43,830 bases of DNA, taken from contig KV424121.1 in NCBI GenBank assembly GCA_001632435.1, positions 1 to 43,830 of the forward strand. The letters are read 5' to 3'. Of this stretch, positions 1 to 9,989 are shown in pieces (positions within the stretch are counted from its first letter, which is position 1; each line of letters begins with the position of its first letter). The translations under genes were made by a program, and so were the position numbers. The notes below the pieces were generated by a model. It was not told where the DNA came from. It did not search any database and worked only from the letters and a program-made list of their open reading frames with translations. The stretch comes from Calocera cornea HHB12733. Taxonomy: Eukaryota; Basidiomycota; Dacrymycetes; Dacrymycetales; Dacrymycetaceae.

Positions 1-259
1 ACTGCTCCGGAGGCGAGCAGTGGTGCTATCCCAAGGGCGGATAGCGGGCGGGAGGCCCCGCAGGCGGGCACTCCCAGTGGTGATGTGTTGGTGTCGGACG
101 ATAGCGCTGACGGATTCGCCATCAAGGAAGCTTGCAGTCTCGTCCTCGATGTGGGTGCGATCGTCGATGGTGATGTCGCCCCCGGTGAGTGCGCCTAACT
201 CTCTCCGAGGGCCCGATTGGTTATGAACATGAAGGGTGTCAGAGTCTATACACTTGTAA
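1..259 (+). CDS. 3' end of an unrecognised gene (partial at left edge)
   Basis: Frame 1 is open from base 1 and reads through SGDVLVSDDSADGF to a consensus donor GTGAGT at 185. A plausible acceptor at 241-242 gives a 58-nt intron, matching intron sizes elsewhere, and a last exon of five codons and TAA ending at 259. The peptide is not recognised. The exon contains one arm of the palindromic repeat found in the introns of the next gene, here read as GDVLVSDD, so part of this stretch may itself be intronic. The splice model rests only on consensus sites and length. Confidence 0.3.
80..102 (+). repeat. Single arm of palindromic repeat, copy 1
   Basis: Matches GTGATGTGTTGGTGTCGG followed by ACGAT. 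It is the left arm of the palindrome seen complete at 1584-1629 and 2507-2550. The facing right arm is absent here. Confidence 0.7.
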
Positions 260-1040
260 GCAGTGATCTAGACAAAGGTGAATGGGAGGGCGCACCTATG
301 GCCTTTCCTGCTTGCACATTGTCATGCGCCATGCTCCAGGGCGGCCCTGGGTTCTCCGTCACACTCGTCTCCATCGGTTTGAGGTTAGAAAGTTGTTCCT
401 AAAGATAAGAACATCAGTAAGAGAAAGCCAATAATAGGGAGGTACTTACAGACAGCGGCGATATACGTAAGAATTTGGTGCTTGTGGTGGTACGTGAGAC
501 GATGAGCAAGGTGCTCCTGACGACGAGCTCGAGGACTTAGGAGGCTTGTGTGCTTTGCGCCCGCGCCAGCACAGCATGTCTCCCAGCCTGCGCATCACGT
601 GATTGTTATGACGCTCTCGTCAATCCTCTACAAATGATTTTCTTTTTCCACACCGCTTCCATACCCCAATGAAATAGCTAATTTATATTCAACAGATATT
701 TAGCATTAATTAACAATTGAAACGCAAAATTCGGACCAGAATCGGGGCAGCGAGAATCATTTTCGGTTCGGGACCGTCCGACACCCAACACATCACCAAG
801 ACTGACATATATGCGCTTTCCCATACAGCGTCTCGTCGTTTTCCAGCGCTTTCTAGCGCTGGAATGACTCATGGTTAGCACAAGGCTAACACGAGGATCG
901 TAAATAGGGGCAGAAGCCCGGGAACCGCACCAGCACAGCCCGGAGGCAGATTCCGCTATGGCAAGGCGAAGGCCGAATCCGTAAAGTCGTCCGTTGCCAT
1001 CCTCTTTCCTTCTCTTCTCCACAACCATCTCGACTCAAGC
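260..1040. other. Intergenic region with one repeat arm
   Basis: No convincing coding sequence; the ORFs are short and lack codon or splice coherence. The part from about 600 to 740 is AT-richer than the surroundings. A right arm of the palindromic repeat lies at about 771-798. The stretch just before 1041 is pyrimidine-rich with an ACTCAAGC leader, as expected of a fungal promoter and 5' UTR. Confidence 0.5.
771..798 (-). repeat. Right arm of palindromic repeat, copy 2
   Basis: CCGTCCGACACCCAACACATCACC matches the right arm of the palindrome with one extra C. It lies about 240 bp upstream of the gene whose introns carry the other copies. Confidence 0.65.
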
Positions 1041-2738
1041 ATGTCTACTGTCGACACTGTCGACGCTACCTCCCTCTCCCCCTCAAGTGCCAGCAACAAT
1101 GCGGACGGCGGCAGCCTGACGGCCCCTCCCGACTGGGAAACGGCCATCTCGTTCATCGACGACGCTCAGCAGGCCGTTGCGCCCTTCGTCGACTTCTTCA
1201 AGGCGGAGAACACCTCGCTTGCGCCGAGCAGCAAGGTGGATACGAGCACGATGGCGACGAGCACGACCCAGCCTGCTGCCGAGCTCGACGAGAAGGGCAA
1301 GGGGCCCGCCAAGGTCAAGGCCAAGAAGAAGGCGACGAAGAAGAAAGGCGAGAAGATCGCCCTCGAGGTGCGCGAGGATGCTGGAGAGGGCAGCGGGGAG
1401 AAAGGGGTTAAGAAGGCGAGCAAGAAAGCTGGGAAGGGGAAAGCATCGGGCGAGACGTCGGGCGAGGCGGGGGCTGCGTTCGCCTCCCAGCTCGTCAATG
1501 CGTACCAGGCGAAGTACGGTACCGATGCCGAGTGGACGCCGGAGCGGCTGAAGGCGCTGATCACTGGAGACAAGGTACGTGTGGTGATGTGTTGGTGCCG
1601 GGCGAATCGTCCAACACCTAACACATCACTGGTGATGTGTTGGTGTCGGTGATTCGTCCGACACCGCACATCAACTGGTGATGTGTTGGTGTCGACGATG
1701 AGGCTCTCCTCATCGTCAGTCTATCTACAACAATGCTAACTCCTCCGCCAGATCTCTCATCACATCCCCGAGCTCGTCCTGGCTCCTGGCGCTCACCCTC
1801 CCGCTGCTGCTGACGACGCCGTGGAGGCTCCCGCTGAGGACGCCGAGGAGGCGAGTGCAGATGAAGATGCCGACGATGATGCCGGCTCTAACGCTGCTCC
1901 CGCCGCTGACCCTGACGCCGACGCCGATGTCCCCGCTGCCTGGCAGCCGTCCAGCAGGCTGCGCAAGGAGAAGATGGAGAAGACCGTGCTGGCCGGGATG
2001 GCCAACTCGGAAACCTTCAACCGCTCCACCCGCCCCGAAATCGATCTGCGCAAGGCCACCGAGGCGGAGATGATCATCGAGAAGGTGCGCGTAGCCAACG
2101 TGGGCGAGTTCGACGGAATCGTCGCGGCGCTCGTCGCTCTGGAGGAGCAAGAGGACGCCATCGAGGGGGCGGTGGGCCGTGCGAGGGAGAGCGAGCTCGC
2201 GGAGAGCTACCAGGTTGGGAGACGCGCGGGATGGGCCAAGACCATCGCTGCGCGCCAGAAGGAGTTCGAGAAGCTGCCGCTTGAGGAGAGGAAGAAGGAA
2301 GTGGAAAGAAGGAAGATCGCCGACGCGCAGCTCGAGTTGGAGCGTCAACAGCGCAAGTTGGAGGAGCGCCAGCACAAGAAGGACGCCGGTAAGAAGAAGC
2401 TCGGGAAGAAGCTCGCCAACGTCAAGGAGAAAGGCAAAGGGCTCGTCTGGACCTACGGTGGCAAGGTGATGGAGGTGGGCTTGACCGTCGGTGAGTCCGC
2501 TTCATTGTGATGTGTTGGTGTCGGGCGATCCGTCCGACACCAACACACATATCTTGCGCACAGAGCTATACTTACCATTCACGCAGCTTTGCAAGCCATC
2601 CTGAAGAAGTTCGGGGTCGACGAGCCGGAGAAGGTACTGAGCGAGGTATTTGGGTTGGGAGAAGCGCTGCAGGGGATGGACGGGCTTGTGCATGGCGGAG
2701 GGGATGCCAATGCCGGGAACGACAACAACCTGTGCTGA
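1041..2738 (+). CDS. Lysine-rich coiled-coil protein of unknown function
   Basis: Three exons: 1041-1574, 1752-2490 and 2587-2738, joined by GT-AG introns in phases 0 and 1, giving 474 aa and TGA. The start has the usual pyrimidine-rich leader. The protein is hydrophilic. It has a KAKKKATKKK-type basic tract (about residues 90-140), an Ala/Asp-rich acidic tract (about 190-230), and a Glu/Lys/Arg-rich helical stretch (about 350-410, with LELERQQRKLEERQ) likely to form a coiled coil. No signal peptide, membrane segment or catalytic motif is visible and I do not recognise the family. Both introns carry the palindromic repeat and are correspondingly longer (177 and 96 nt) than the roughly 50 nt typical here. 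Confidence in the exon structure is good; the function is unknown. Confidence 0.75.
1584..1698 (+). repeat. Tandem array of palindromic units inside intron 1
   Basis: Three units start with GTGATGTGTTGGTG at 1584, 1632 and 1678, that is every 46-48 bp. The first two are full palindromes: the arm GTGATGTGTTGGTGTCGG or a variant, a short centre, then the opposite arm. The third has only the left arm. The array fills most of the intron between the donor at 1575 and the branch-like GCTAAC near 1735. Confidence 0.85.
2507..2550 (+). repeat. Palindromic unit inside intron 2
   Basis: A near-perfect palindrome: left arm GTGATGTGTTGGTGTCGG, centre GCGATCCGT, right arm CCGACACCAACACA. It sits entirely within the 96-nt intron 2491-2586. 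Without it the intron would be close to the common 50-nt size. Confidence 0.85.
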
Positions 2739-2793
2739 GAAAGAGCGGTGACTAGATACGATGCCTGTGCGTAGAGCGAAACGAATTTCATGA

Positions 2794-2829
2794 GGTGTCG
2801 GACTGCGATCCGACACCAACACATCACAT
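2794..2829 (+). repeat. Palindromic unit just downstream of the gene
   Basis: Shortened left arm GGTGTCGG, a short centre, then the full right arm CCGACACCAACACATCAC. It lies about 55 bp after the stop codon at 2738, probably in the 3' UTR. Confidence 0.75.
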
Positions 2830-3946
2830 CACCAGCCCTCCTCCTAACTTTACCGCTCGCGGAGGCACCGTCACAACCTAGGAATGAGCGCCCGTCCTAT
2901 ACTGCCCTGGAGCAAGCGCAGGGTATCTCCGATAGCCTGTCTCATGGGCGCTATTGCATGATTATCTATCGAGACCCATTGCAATTGATTCAGGTAATAT
3001 GGAATCAATTTAGGTTAGACTACCTAGCCTAAACCTATTTAAGTCTACTAACCCTACGTCAGGTCATCTAAAACCTTGCCAAGGACAGGAGACCCGTCCT
3101 CGGGTTCTTTGCGGGTTATCGCAGCTGACCCCCTCGACCCTATCCTAGCCTGGACCATATAGGGTCAACACGCGGTGATTGATCAGTCTTGTAATCACGG
3201 TATCGAAGGACCCGGGAGATTCGCGGGATGCATAAGGTCCCATGGCTAACTTAGTCGTCTGACCGCTGCTTTCGCCCGTCCTGCTCGTCGTGGAGATGAA
3301 AGAAAGGTGTATGCCACGCGGATGCGAGGAGGTGATTGCTGATTTGAGCCAGTCACTGCGATGAGATAACTGAAGGGAGCCAGTGTGAGAACAGGCCTGC
3401 GGCTTGTCTGGAGGGTTGACTCTGCGCACACGGCTTGTAGGCGAGAGGACATCGCTGTCTGAAGGCATGCTTCGACTGAGCGTCTTTCGGTGATCTGCGC
3501 TACGGCGATCTTCTTGCCAGAGTAGCTGGGGCCAGGATCATGGCAGGATAACGACCGCGGATGGATCCAATCTATAAGCGTCGATCCTGATCAGGCCATA
3601 TCGTAGCGTATGTTGGGCGTACAGAGAGGAAGAAAGATATATGCGTTCATTGTAGAACGCAACACCATGTAAGGCGGTTAGCAGAAGCGCGGGACGCGTT
3701 CCACACGCGTCGAGCCTGCCCTAATGCTCGGCATCGAAAGGATACTCCGGCATCAACTCCGACGTCACCCGCGCCACTCGCGACAACCGCCAAAACGCAT
3801 CCAGACCCGAGCGGTGCAGACGCGCAGTGTCCAGACGAGCGCATACAGCGACAACAACCCAACAGACGGCCCGCATCTGCTGTTGCTCCTCCTGTATTCC
3901 TCTGCAGGCTGCCTGTGGGACGCGCAAACGCGTCTGGTCGTTGTAA
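2830..3946. other. Intergenic region, nothing recognised
   Basis: No ORF with convincing coding character on either strand. 2940-3060 is AT-richer with several CCTA/TAGG words. The last 150 bp should hold the promoter of the exomer gene that starts at 3953. Confidence 0.4.
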
Positions 3947-3952
3947 ATGAAC

Positions 3953-6582
3953 ATGGCGGACGCCTTCAGGGATGTCCCTGAATTCTTCGAGGTGTGCATA
4001 TATTTTACTCCAGTGATCGCGAGCATCTGTATGCTAATATCCCTCGCAGGTGGAGCTGGGTGAATCTCTTCTATCAAGAACAGAGTCACTGCAATCTTTT
4101 CGTGAACTTGGGCCGCCCGATCTGTGCCATGTCGTAAAGAGCACCGGGAGGAACGGCCAAAAGGACGTACGTGGAGCCCTCAACCGCCAAGACCGTATAC
4201 TAACCTGCATATAGTCGGGCTCATACCACTATGTCTCTGGCGTTGACGCGTCCTCATCTGCGTCCCTCGCTGCATACCTCAACTCGTTGACCTACTCGTT
4301 GGACGAGCCCGGCAGCTGGTTCGGTGCAAAGCAGCCCTGGAAGCTGCGGAGCGGGACCTACTGGTTCGTCACTACACTAAGGGGATCAGAAGTACAAGAA
4401 CTCACTACGGCCGTAGCTGCTTCAATGCCTTTTCCCGTGTCGATACGCGCGTAGACGTCAAGATACCTGGTGGTGTATCTGCATACATTATTGACTTGCA
4501 TGGCGACCGGCATGAGGCGACACCTGAACTCTGGCAGGAGACGTACCTCTCCGCAGTGCTACGATCAGTGCTGTATGCGGAAGACCAAAGCTACCGGCTC
4601 GCCGGTTATCGCAAGCTAGACCCGGTCACGACTCCTGAAGGGGAGCTCAGGTTTCTGCAGGCCGCGGAGTCATTGTTCTTCCGAGGTACGGCTTGTGGGT
4701 ATCATTTATTATCCTTATATGCTCATCTGCTTGTCTGTTCTAGGCTGGCAACTCGGTTCCGACCCTGAAATTCAAGTTGCTTCATCCGTGTCAAACCATC
4801 TGGTATCCGGCCTTCTGAAGTACTTTGGCGACAGCGGTCGCTGGCAACCGCTCGCAAACCTGTTTGAGAAACTGTACGTGCGCGAACCGGAAGTTGCCTC
4901 ACTCCTGGCAAAAGCATATATTGGCATGAGTACGTCCTGTGCTGATCTCTTTTCAGTGTGATACTGACTGTTCTTGATAGATGAGGAAGTGCGAGCAATC
5001 CAGATCGCCGCCGCTGCGCTCGAGTCAAATCCCAAAAGCTGGACCACCTTGCACGTGCAAGTAGACTTCCTGGTCGGCAAAGGCAAGCTTGACTGGGCCG
5101 TCAAGCTGGCAAAGCAGGCTGTCAACTCTGCGCCGAGCGAGTTTGTCACTTGGGCGAAGCTGGCGGAGGTGTACTGTGAGATGGGGTCGTTTGAAGCAGT
5201 CCGTGACATGCCTGCCGTACTTGCTTATTGTTACTGACTTTCGCGCTAGGCTTTGCTGACCCTGAACTCGTGTCCAATGTTCACATACAATGAACGGGAT
5301 CATCACCGCATGCCAACACCGGCCCGCACCCATCTGCCCGTCAAGCACTTTATCACTGAGTCCGGTATTCTGGACACTGCCGATTCGGAGACTACCACCT
5401 CCGGCACCGACGCCGATCCGGCTCTGCTTCGCTTACCGGCACCAGGTCTGCGTGGCACCTTCGCTAAGGCATACTCGGTTCTCGCCAAGCTTGTCGGTCA
5501 AATAGGCTGGGACGAGCTACTGAAGACCCGAAGCGGTGTGTTCGTGATGGAAGAGGAATACAGGAATGTAAAGGCGATGGGCGAGATAGAGGGAGCAACA
5601 CTGGTCGAGGAGGAGGAGGATGCTGACGAAGAAGTTGATGAAGGTGCAGATGACAATGCCAGCACGACTGCCTTGCGCGGCAAGCAAGAGCTCGGTCCGA
5701 ATGGCGAAAAGCTTAGCGCTGAGCTGCCCCCGCCTCCTGCTGACCACTCCATTCCACCGCCGGAACCCGCGGATCCAGTGGCAAGCGGGGACATTCCCAC
5801 GATCAAAATTTCCGTCGCCGAACCCGATGCCGAGGCCAAGGCAAACGGTGCGCCAAATGGACAAGGACCTATCAAGCCAAAGGCCACTGCCGAGCATCAG
5901 GAGAAGGATAAGGGCAAGAGGAAGAGCGTGCCGGCCGGAGAGGTTGCGAAGGGATTCTCGTTCACGAACAAGAGGCTATGTGAGAGATGGCTGGACAATC
6001 TGTTCATGGTGCTTTATGAGGTGCGCCCCAAGTAGCTTGCCGCAATTTGCAAGTCCTCACTTCTGATTGTAGGATCTCCGCATCTGGACCATCTTCCGCG
6101 CCGAAGTGGCGCACTTCAAAACGCAGCATGTCGCGTATCGCAAGACCGGTACCGAATGGGAGATTCTGGGTGACCTCGGTCTTCGCTTGCACCACAAAGA
6201 GGAGGCGAAAGAGGCATATCAGCGGTGCCTGGATGCTAAGTTCTCCGCGCGAGCGTGGAGCAAGCTGCTGGAGATGTATGCAGAGGAGGGCGAGCTGCAG
6301 AAGAGCTTGAATGCAGCTATCCGCTTGAGTGCCTTCCAGCAGAGATGGTACATGGAGATGGCCGTACGCTCTTGATACTACAGATGCTGTGTTCCGTATT
6401 GACATCCTACGCAGTATCCAACCGACGTCGCGCGATGGCTCTACAAGCTCTCCTCACAATACGGCATGGCCAAGCTCGCAAACACGCTTATCAGCATGGG
6501 CCTGCCCGAGGGTATCTTCGGCATAATGCAAGGGTACCTCCAGTACGGCGACGTCTTCCGCGTCGAAGGTTACGACTGGTAA
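3953..6582 (+). CDS. Chs5-Arf1-binding protein (ChAP), exomer cargo adaptor
   Basis: Nine exons: 3953-3991, 4050-4166, 4215-4363, 4417-4685, 4744-4929, 4981-5198, 5250-6020, 6073-6363 and 6415-6582. They encode about 735 aa, the usual size of the Bch1/Bud7/Chs6 family. Recognisable stretches are the N-terminal MADAFRDVPEFFE, ETYLSAVLRSVLYAEDQSYR, WQLGSDPEIQ, SVSNHLVSGLLKYF and the C-terminal SMGLPEGIFGIMQGYL. In yeasts ChAPs pair with Chs5 in the exomer coat at the trans-Golgi and carry chitin synthase and similar cargo to the plasma membrane; they are built of tetratricopeptide-like helical repeats. An Asp/Glu- then Pro-rich insertion (about residues 440-560) is variable and probably disordered. 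Introns are 48-58 nt. The donor at 4364 (GTTCGT) is weak, so exon 3-4 joining is the least certain point. An in-frame ATG two codons upstream (3947) is the alternative start. Confidence 0.9.
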
Positions 6583-6736
6583 AACACTGTTGAACTATGT
6601 TTTCGTTATTTACTTGGGCGTGAAGGTTTCTTTCGCGTAAATACATACCATTCCCATTCCGTGTCACTACTGTGCCAGCGCGATGAGGCGGAGCGCTTCC
6701 AAGATAGGGAGTATCATCCTTATCCCGTCTCACGAT

Positions 6737-7946
6737 ATGACGACGACTGCTTGCTCTGGTACCATGACAATCCCTCTGCCTACAGAATTACTCTTACTCG
6801 TTCTTGATGATATCCACGGCGCGAAAGATCTGACATCGCTGCTGTCTCTATGTCTTGTGAATCGGCACTTTGCAGTGCTCACCCAGCCGTACATCTACCG
6901 CGACAGCAACCGTCACGACCGTGTCCAAGGCAGCTCGCGCAAGTTCCTTCAGCTGCAGCTGACCCTCTTGAAGAATGCTCGCCTCCGATGCCTCGTGAAG
7001 TACATTCGTCCTCTCCCAAATATGTACCGCTCCAAGTGGAATATACCTGCTATCCTTCGCCTGGTGACGAGGAACCTACAAGGAATGCGGAGCATCGTCG
7101 ACCTGGATTACGCAGCGAACGCTGACTTCATACGTTGCTCACCACTACACAACCTTCCTTGCCAGCTCGAGCGCCTCTGCATCTTTGCATATCTAGAAGA
7201 AGATGTATTTGAAACGCTGAACGAGCAACCAAGCCTCCGCCGTCTCTCCATGCTCGACATGGGGCCAGAATCGAACGAAGCAGCCCTGGTACCGGCACTC
7301 GACCGCACCATCTTCCCGAGCACCGTCCCTGCACTCGAGGAGTTGATCGCCCCGTTTGAGCTTGCTTACAGGCTGCTTCCTGGTCGGACCATCCGACATC
7401 TTTCCGTGCCAAGTGTGCTGGAGGACTTGCCGGCCATCCGCCTCGCCGGGGCGATCACTACCGCTCGACGGCCGCTCGAGTCACTGCACCTGCACACCTA
7501 TTCCTTCGACACTTTGGAACGAACACTTCCGGTTCTGCTTCAAGCGACTCCGCGGCTGTCGGTGCTGAGTCTCGATTTTATCGAGATCCGAAATCAACCC
7601 GTGCGATCCGCATCTCACTGTGCCTTCGTGCTGAGCTAACCATATGCAGACGCTCGAGCGACTCAATTCGCCCGCCGGGATCTTCCTCTTCACTTCTGTG
7701 CCGCATCTCGCCCGACTCCACCTGCGGTTCACATTCCGCTCGGGCCTTCTTCAAGAAGACCACCAGGTGTTTCTGGACAGCTTCAAGCGGGTATGTCCCA
7801 AGCTGGGCGAGATCACGCTCAGTAGCATGCTCCGCGGTGAGAGCGTGACGTACGCCAGAGCCAGGCTGCTGGGCGGAGGAGAGAAGTGGGAAAAGGTGAA
7901 AGTCGTGGCTCGCAACGAGTGGGCTTTCTATGCGGCGCATGGCTGA
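6737..7946 (+). CDS. F-box protein with degenerate leucine-rich repeats
   Basis: Two exons, 6737-7600 and 7650-7946, with a 49-nt phase-0 intron (donor GTGCGA, branch-like CTAAC, acceptor GCAG), 386 aa. Near the N-terminus (about residues 11-50) PLPTELLLLVLDDI and LSLCLVNRHF have F-box spacing; the rest shows repeated leucine-rich segments such as LRRLSMLDM, LRHLSVPSV-like IRHLSVPSV and LESLHLHT. F-box proteins are substrate receptors of SCF ubiquitin ligases. This protein is not closely related to the eight-copy F-box family further right, lacking its RDR-DFERA signature. ATGs at 6683 and 6764 are alternative starts. It begins only about 150 bp after the exomer gene, same strand. Confidence 0.75.
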
Positions 7947-8858
7947 CCGCAGAAGTTGTTGTTGTGGTCCGTCTTTGGATGGTACTCGGTTACCGCCTAC
8001 AGTAGCAATCCATGTCCCAGATAGACACATTCCTATCAATTTGGAAGAGTTCCTTAACCTCTTCGGTGCTAATGTACGAAATGTGTCCCACGCTCCGCCT
8101 CATTGGACGTGAAGCACCATACAGTAATAGACTCCGTCAGATCCTGCCAATAAGAACGATAATCTGTGCAATAGTGTTGTCCAGCTCAGCTCGGCTCAGT
8201 TTTGGCTCATTGGTCAGCGACTCGGATGAGCAACGTCATTTTGCCAGAGCTGGAGCCGAGCCATTTAAGCAACTTGGCTCGCAGAGCCGGCTCAAGCCTC
8301 AGGTTGCCTCTACGCCGACTCGATTCGGCTTTTCTCGTCATTTCACTTGAGATGGAGCCGAGAACGGATTCGGCTCGGATCCCAGCGGATTTGGCTCAGC
8401 TCCCTCGCGGCTCGGCTCGACTTCAAGTCGGCTCGGAGCCCGAGCCTGGACAGCACTATTACACAGGAACCACGCGACTCGGCACCCTTAGTGAGCCGCT
8501 TTCTACTACGGACGAAAGTGGACCAAATGGCGAGTACGGCCAGTTCTCGGTCGTGGTCCAGTGCGGTCTCGGATTTGATGATAGGCCCAAGACCGCTTGA
8601 TGTCAAAAGTGGGTGACCGACCTGAACCGCTCCTCGACTGGTACTTCTGGCACGTGACCACCTGAAAAGAAGACGCGTTGAGTTGTGTACTCCCCGCAAA
8701 ATTGGTGCCGAGTCGCGCTTTGGCACAAAGCGTTCCGTCCGGTGCTGCTTTTCATAGACTCCCTCGCTACAGCTTCCTGAATCATACCCGAGCGAGCGAT
8801 ATATCCTATACCCTGTTGGTGTATCCGACAGCACAATCCCACCACGACGTACGCGGAC
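7947..8858. other. Intergenic region with GGCTC-type repeats
   Basis: No real coding sequence. A long minus-strand ORF reaching across this region is a shadow of the F-box relic to the right. The centre is dominated by the GGCTC/GAGCC repeats listed separately. Confidence 0.5.
8183..8452. repeat. Dense short repeats of GGCTCGG/CCGAGCC
   Basis: GGCTC or its complement GAGCC, often extended to CGGCTCGG, occurs well over ten times in about 270 bp in both orientations, so the strand could fold into many alternative hairpins. No unit length is constant, so this is not a simple tandem repeat. Confidence 0.6.
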
Positions 8859-9700
8859 ATGCCGAGGAGGAAGGTCACCAAACGAGCCAAGGCCGGGAAG
8901 GCGACCACGCATAAGTCCCAGCATGTTGTCGAGTTGAGCGAAGACCTTGGCGCACCTATTAAGGTCACGCTGCACAGTGTGCGGCTCCAGGATACGGTCA
9001 CCGGTTGGATTAGTGTCCGCTGTCTTCCCACCGAACTCCTTCTGATGATCTTCACCGCCATTCTCCTGGACGATCCTCCTGCCCACAAGACACGGGTCAA
9101 GCTCACACACGTCTGTCGCGCGCGGCGCACCGTCGTCATCTCTTATGCACCATTGTGGAACCGGATTGTCTTCTTCTCTCCTGGAAAGGTACGGGACCGG
9201 GGACGGATGGCGGAAATAGACTTTGAGCGCGCGATGATATGCGACGATCCGGATGGGATCCCTGGGCCGGAGCCGATAGTCATTGTTGGTCGATTTCCTC
9301 CTCGAGCAACGCGCGCTTGGCCTCCGAAGACTGGCCATTACGGAACAGAGGTACAGTATGCAGCACTACGAGAAGCACAAGGGACGATGCTGTTCGCAGA
9401 CGCGGAAGAGGTCGCTCTCAACCTGCACTGGGATTGTATGATGTAATGTCCGACTCTGCGGAGTTGACCCGCCCCAAGCTGGGGAGCCCGGCTGGAGACC
9501 GCCCAGCGAGGAAGCAGCGGGTCAAGGGGCCGTCGCCGGCCCCGATCCTCCCCTAACACAGGAGATCAGGATGGAAAGACTCACCATGGCTGTATGGGAG
9601 ATACTGGAGAGCGGTGGGAAGGTGTACGTATATTCCACCCTGTCTATGGGACCGCGGAATCACACTAGCTACCACGACGTCGAGGATCCCGTTTACCAGT
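8859..9700 (+). pseudogene. Internally deleted copy of the F-box/LRR family
   Basis: The frame 8859-9446 encodes 195 aa. The N-terminal half carries the family signature: LPTELLLMIFTA, LTHVCRARRTV, YAPLWNRI, KVRDRGRMAEIDFERAMIC. After residue about 155 it jumps to TEVQYAALREAQ and FADAEEVALNL, which match the family's segment near its C-terminus (compare YAALRGMT and PFPALEEIAFPL at 22779-24470). About 300 residues of leucine-rich middle are therefore missing. Downstream, 9560-9700 still resembles the family tail (ERLTMAVWEILESGGKVYVY) in another frame. I call it a deletion derivative; a short expressed F-box protein cannot be excluded. Confidence 0.7.
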
Positions 9701-9989
9701 TCTGACGAGTTGTACGTTGGGAGACCACGGTGGACGCCATACAGGAGAAGGAGAGCACTCGGACGAGAGTAGCACCTGTACCCGGGCACACCAGTGGCAA
9801 GCTGAGCATGCGCGGCATAGATCTCGGTATGGGGGTGCGGCCCGTTAATTCATTGATCATTGATAGACCGACTAGAACTTGGTGCTGAATTGCATGCGTC
9901 ACGCCTAATCTTCGCTTTCCCCTCCAACGCACCTCCGGCCGACCCGGCCCCACCGCACGCGCCCGCCGGTTCCCGCTGAGTCTAAAGCT

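Noticed and set aside
1575..1652. Read-through extension of exon 1 into the repeats
   Set aside because: A consensus donor at 1575 and a phase-0 continuation at 1752 give a coherent protein; the open extension is a by-product of the repeat.
8343..9338. 331-codon minus-strand ORF
   Set aside because: It lies antisense to the F-box relic; the antisense of another family copy (17507-17743) shows a related shadow frame, so its similarity comes from the opposite strand.
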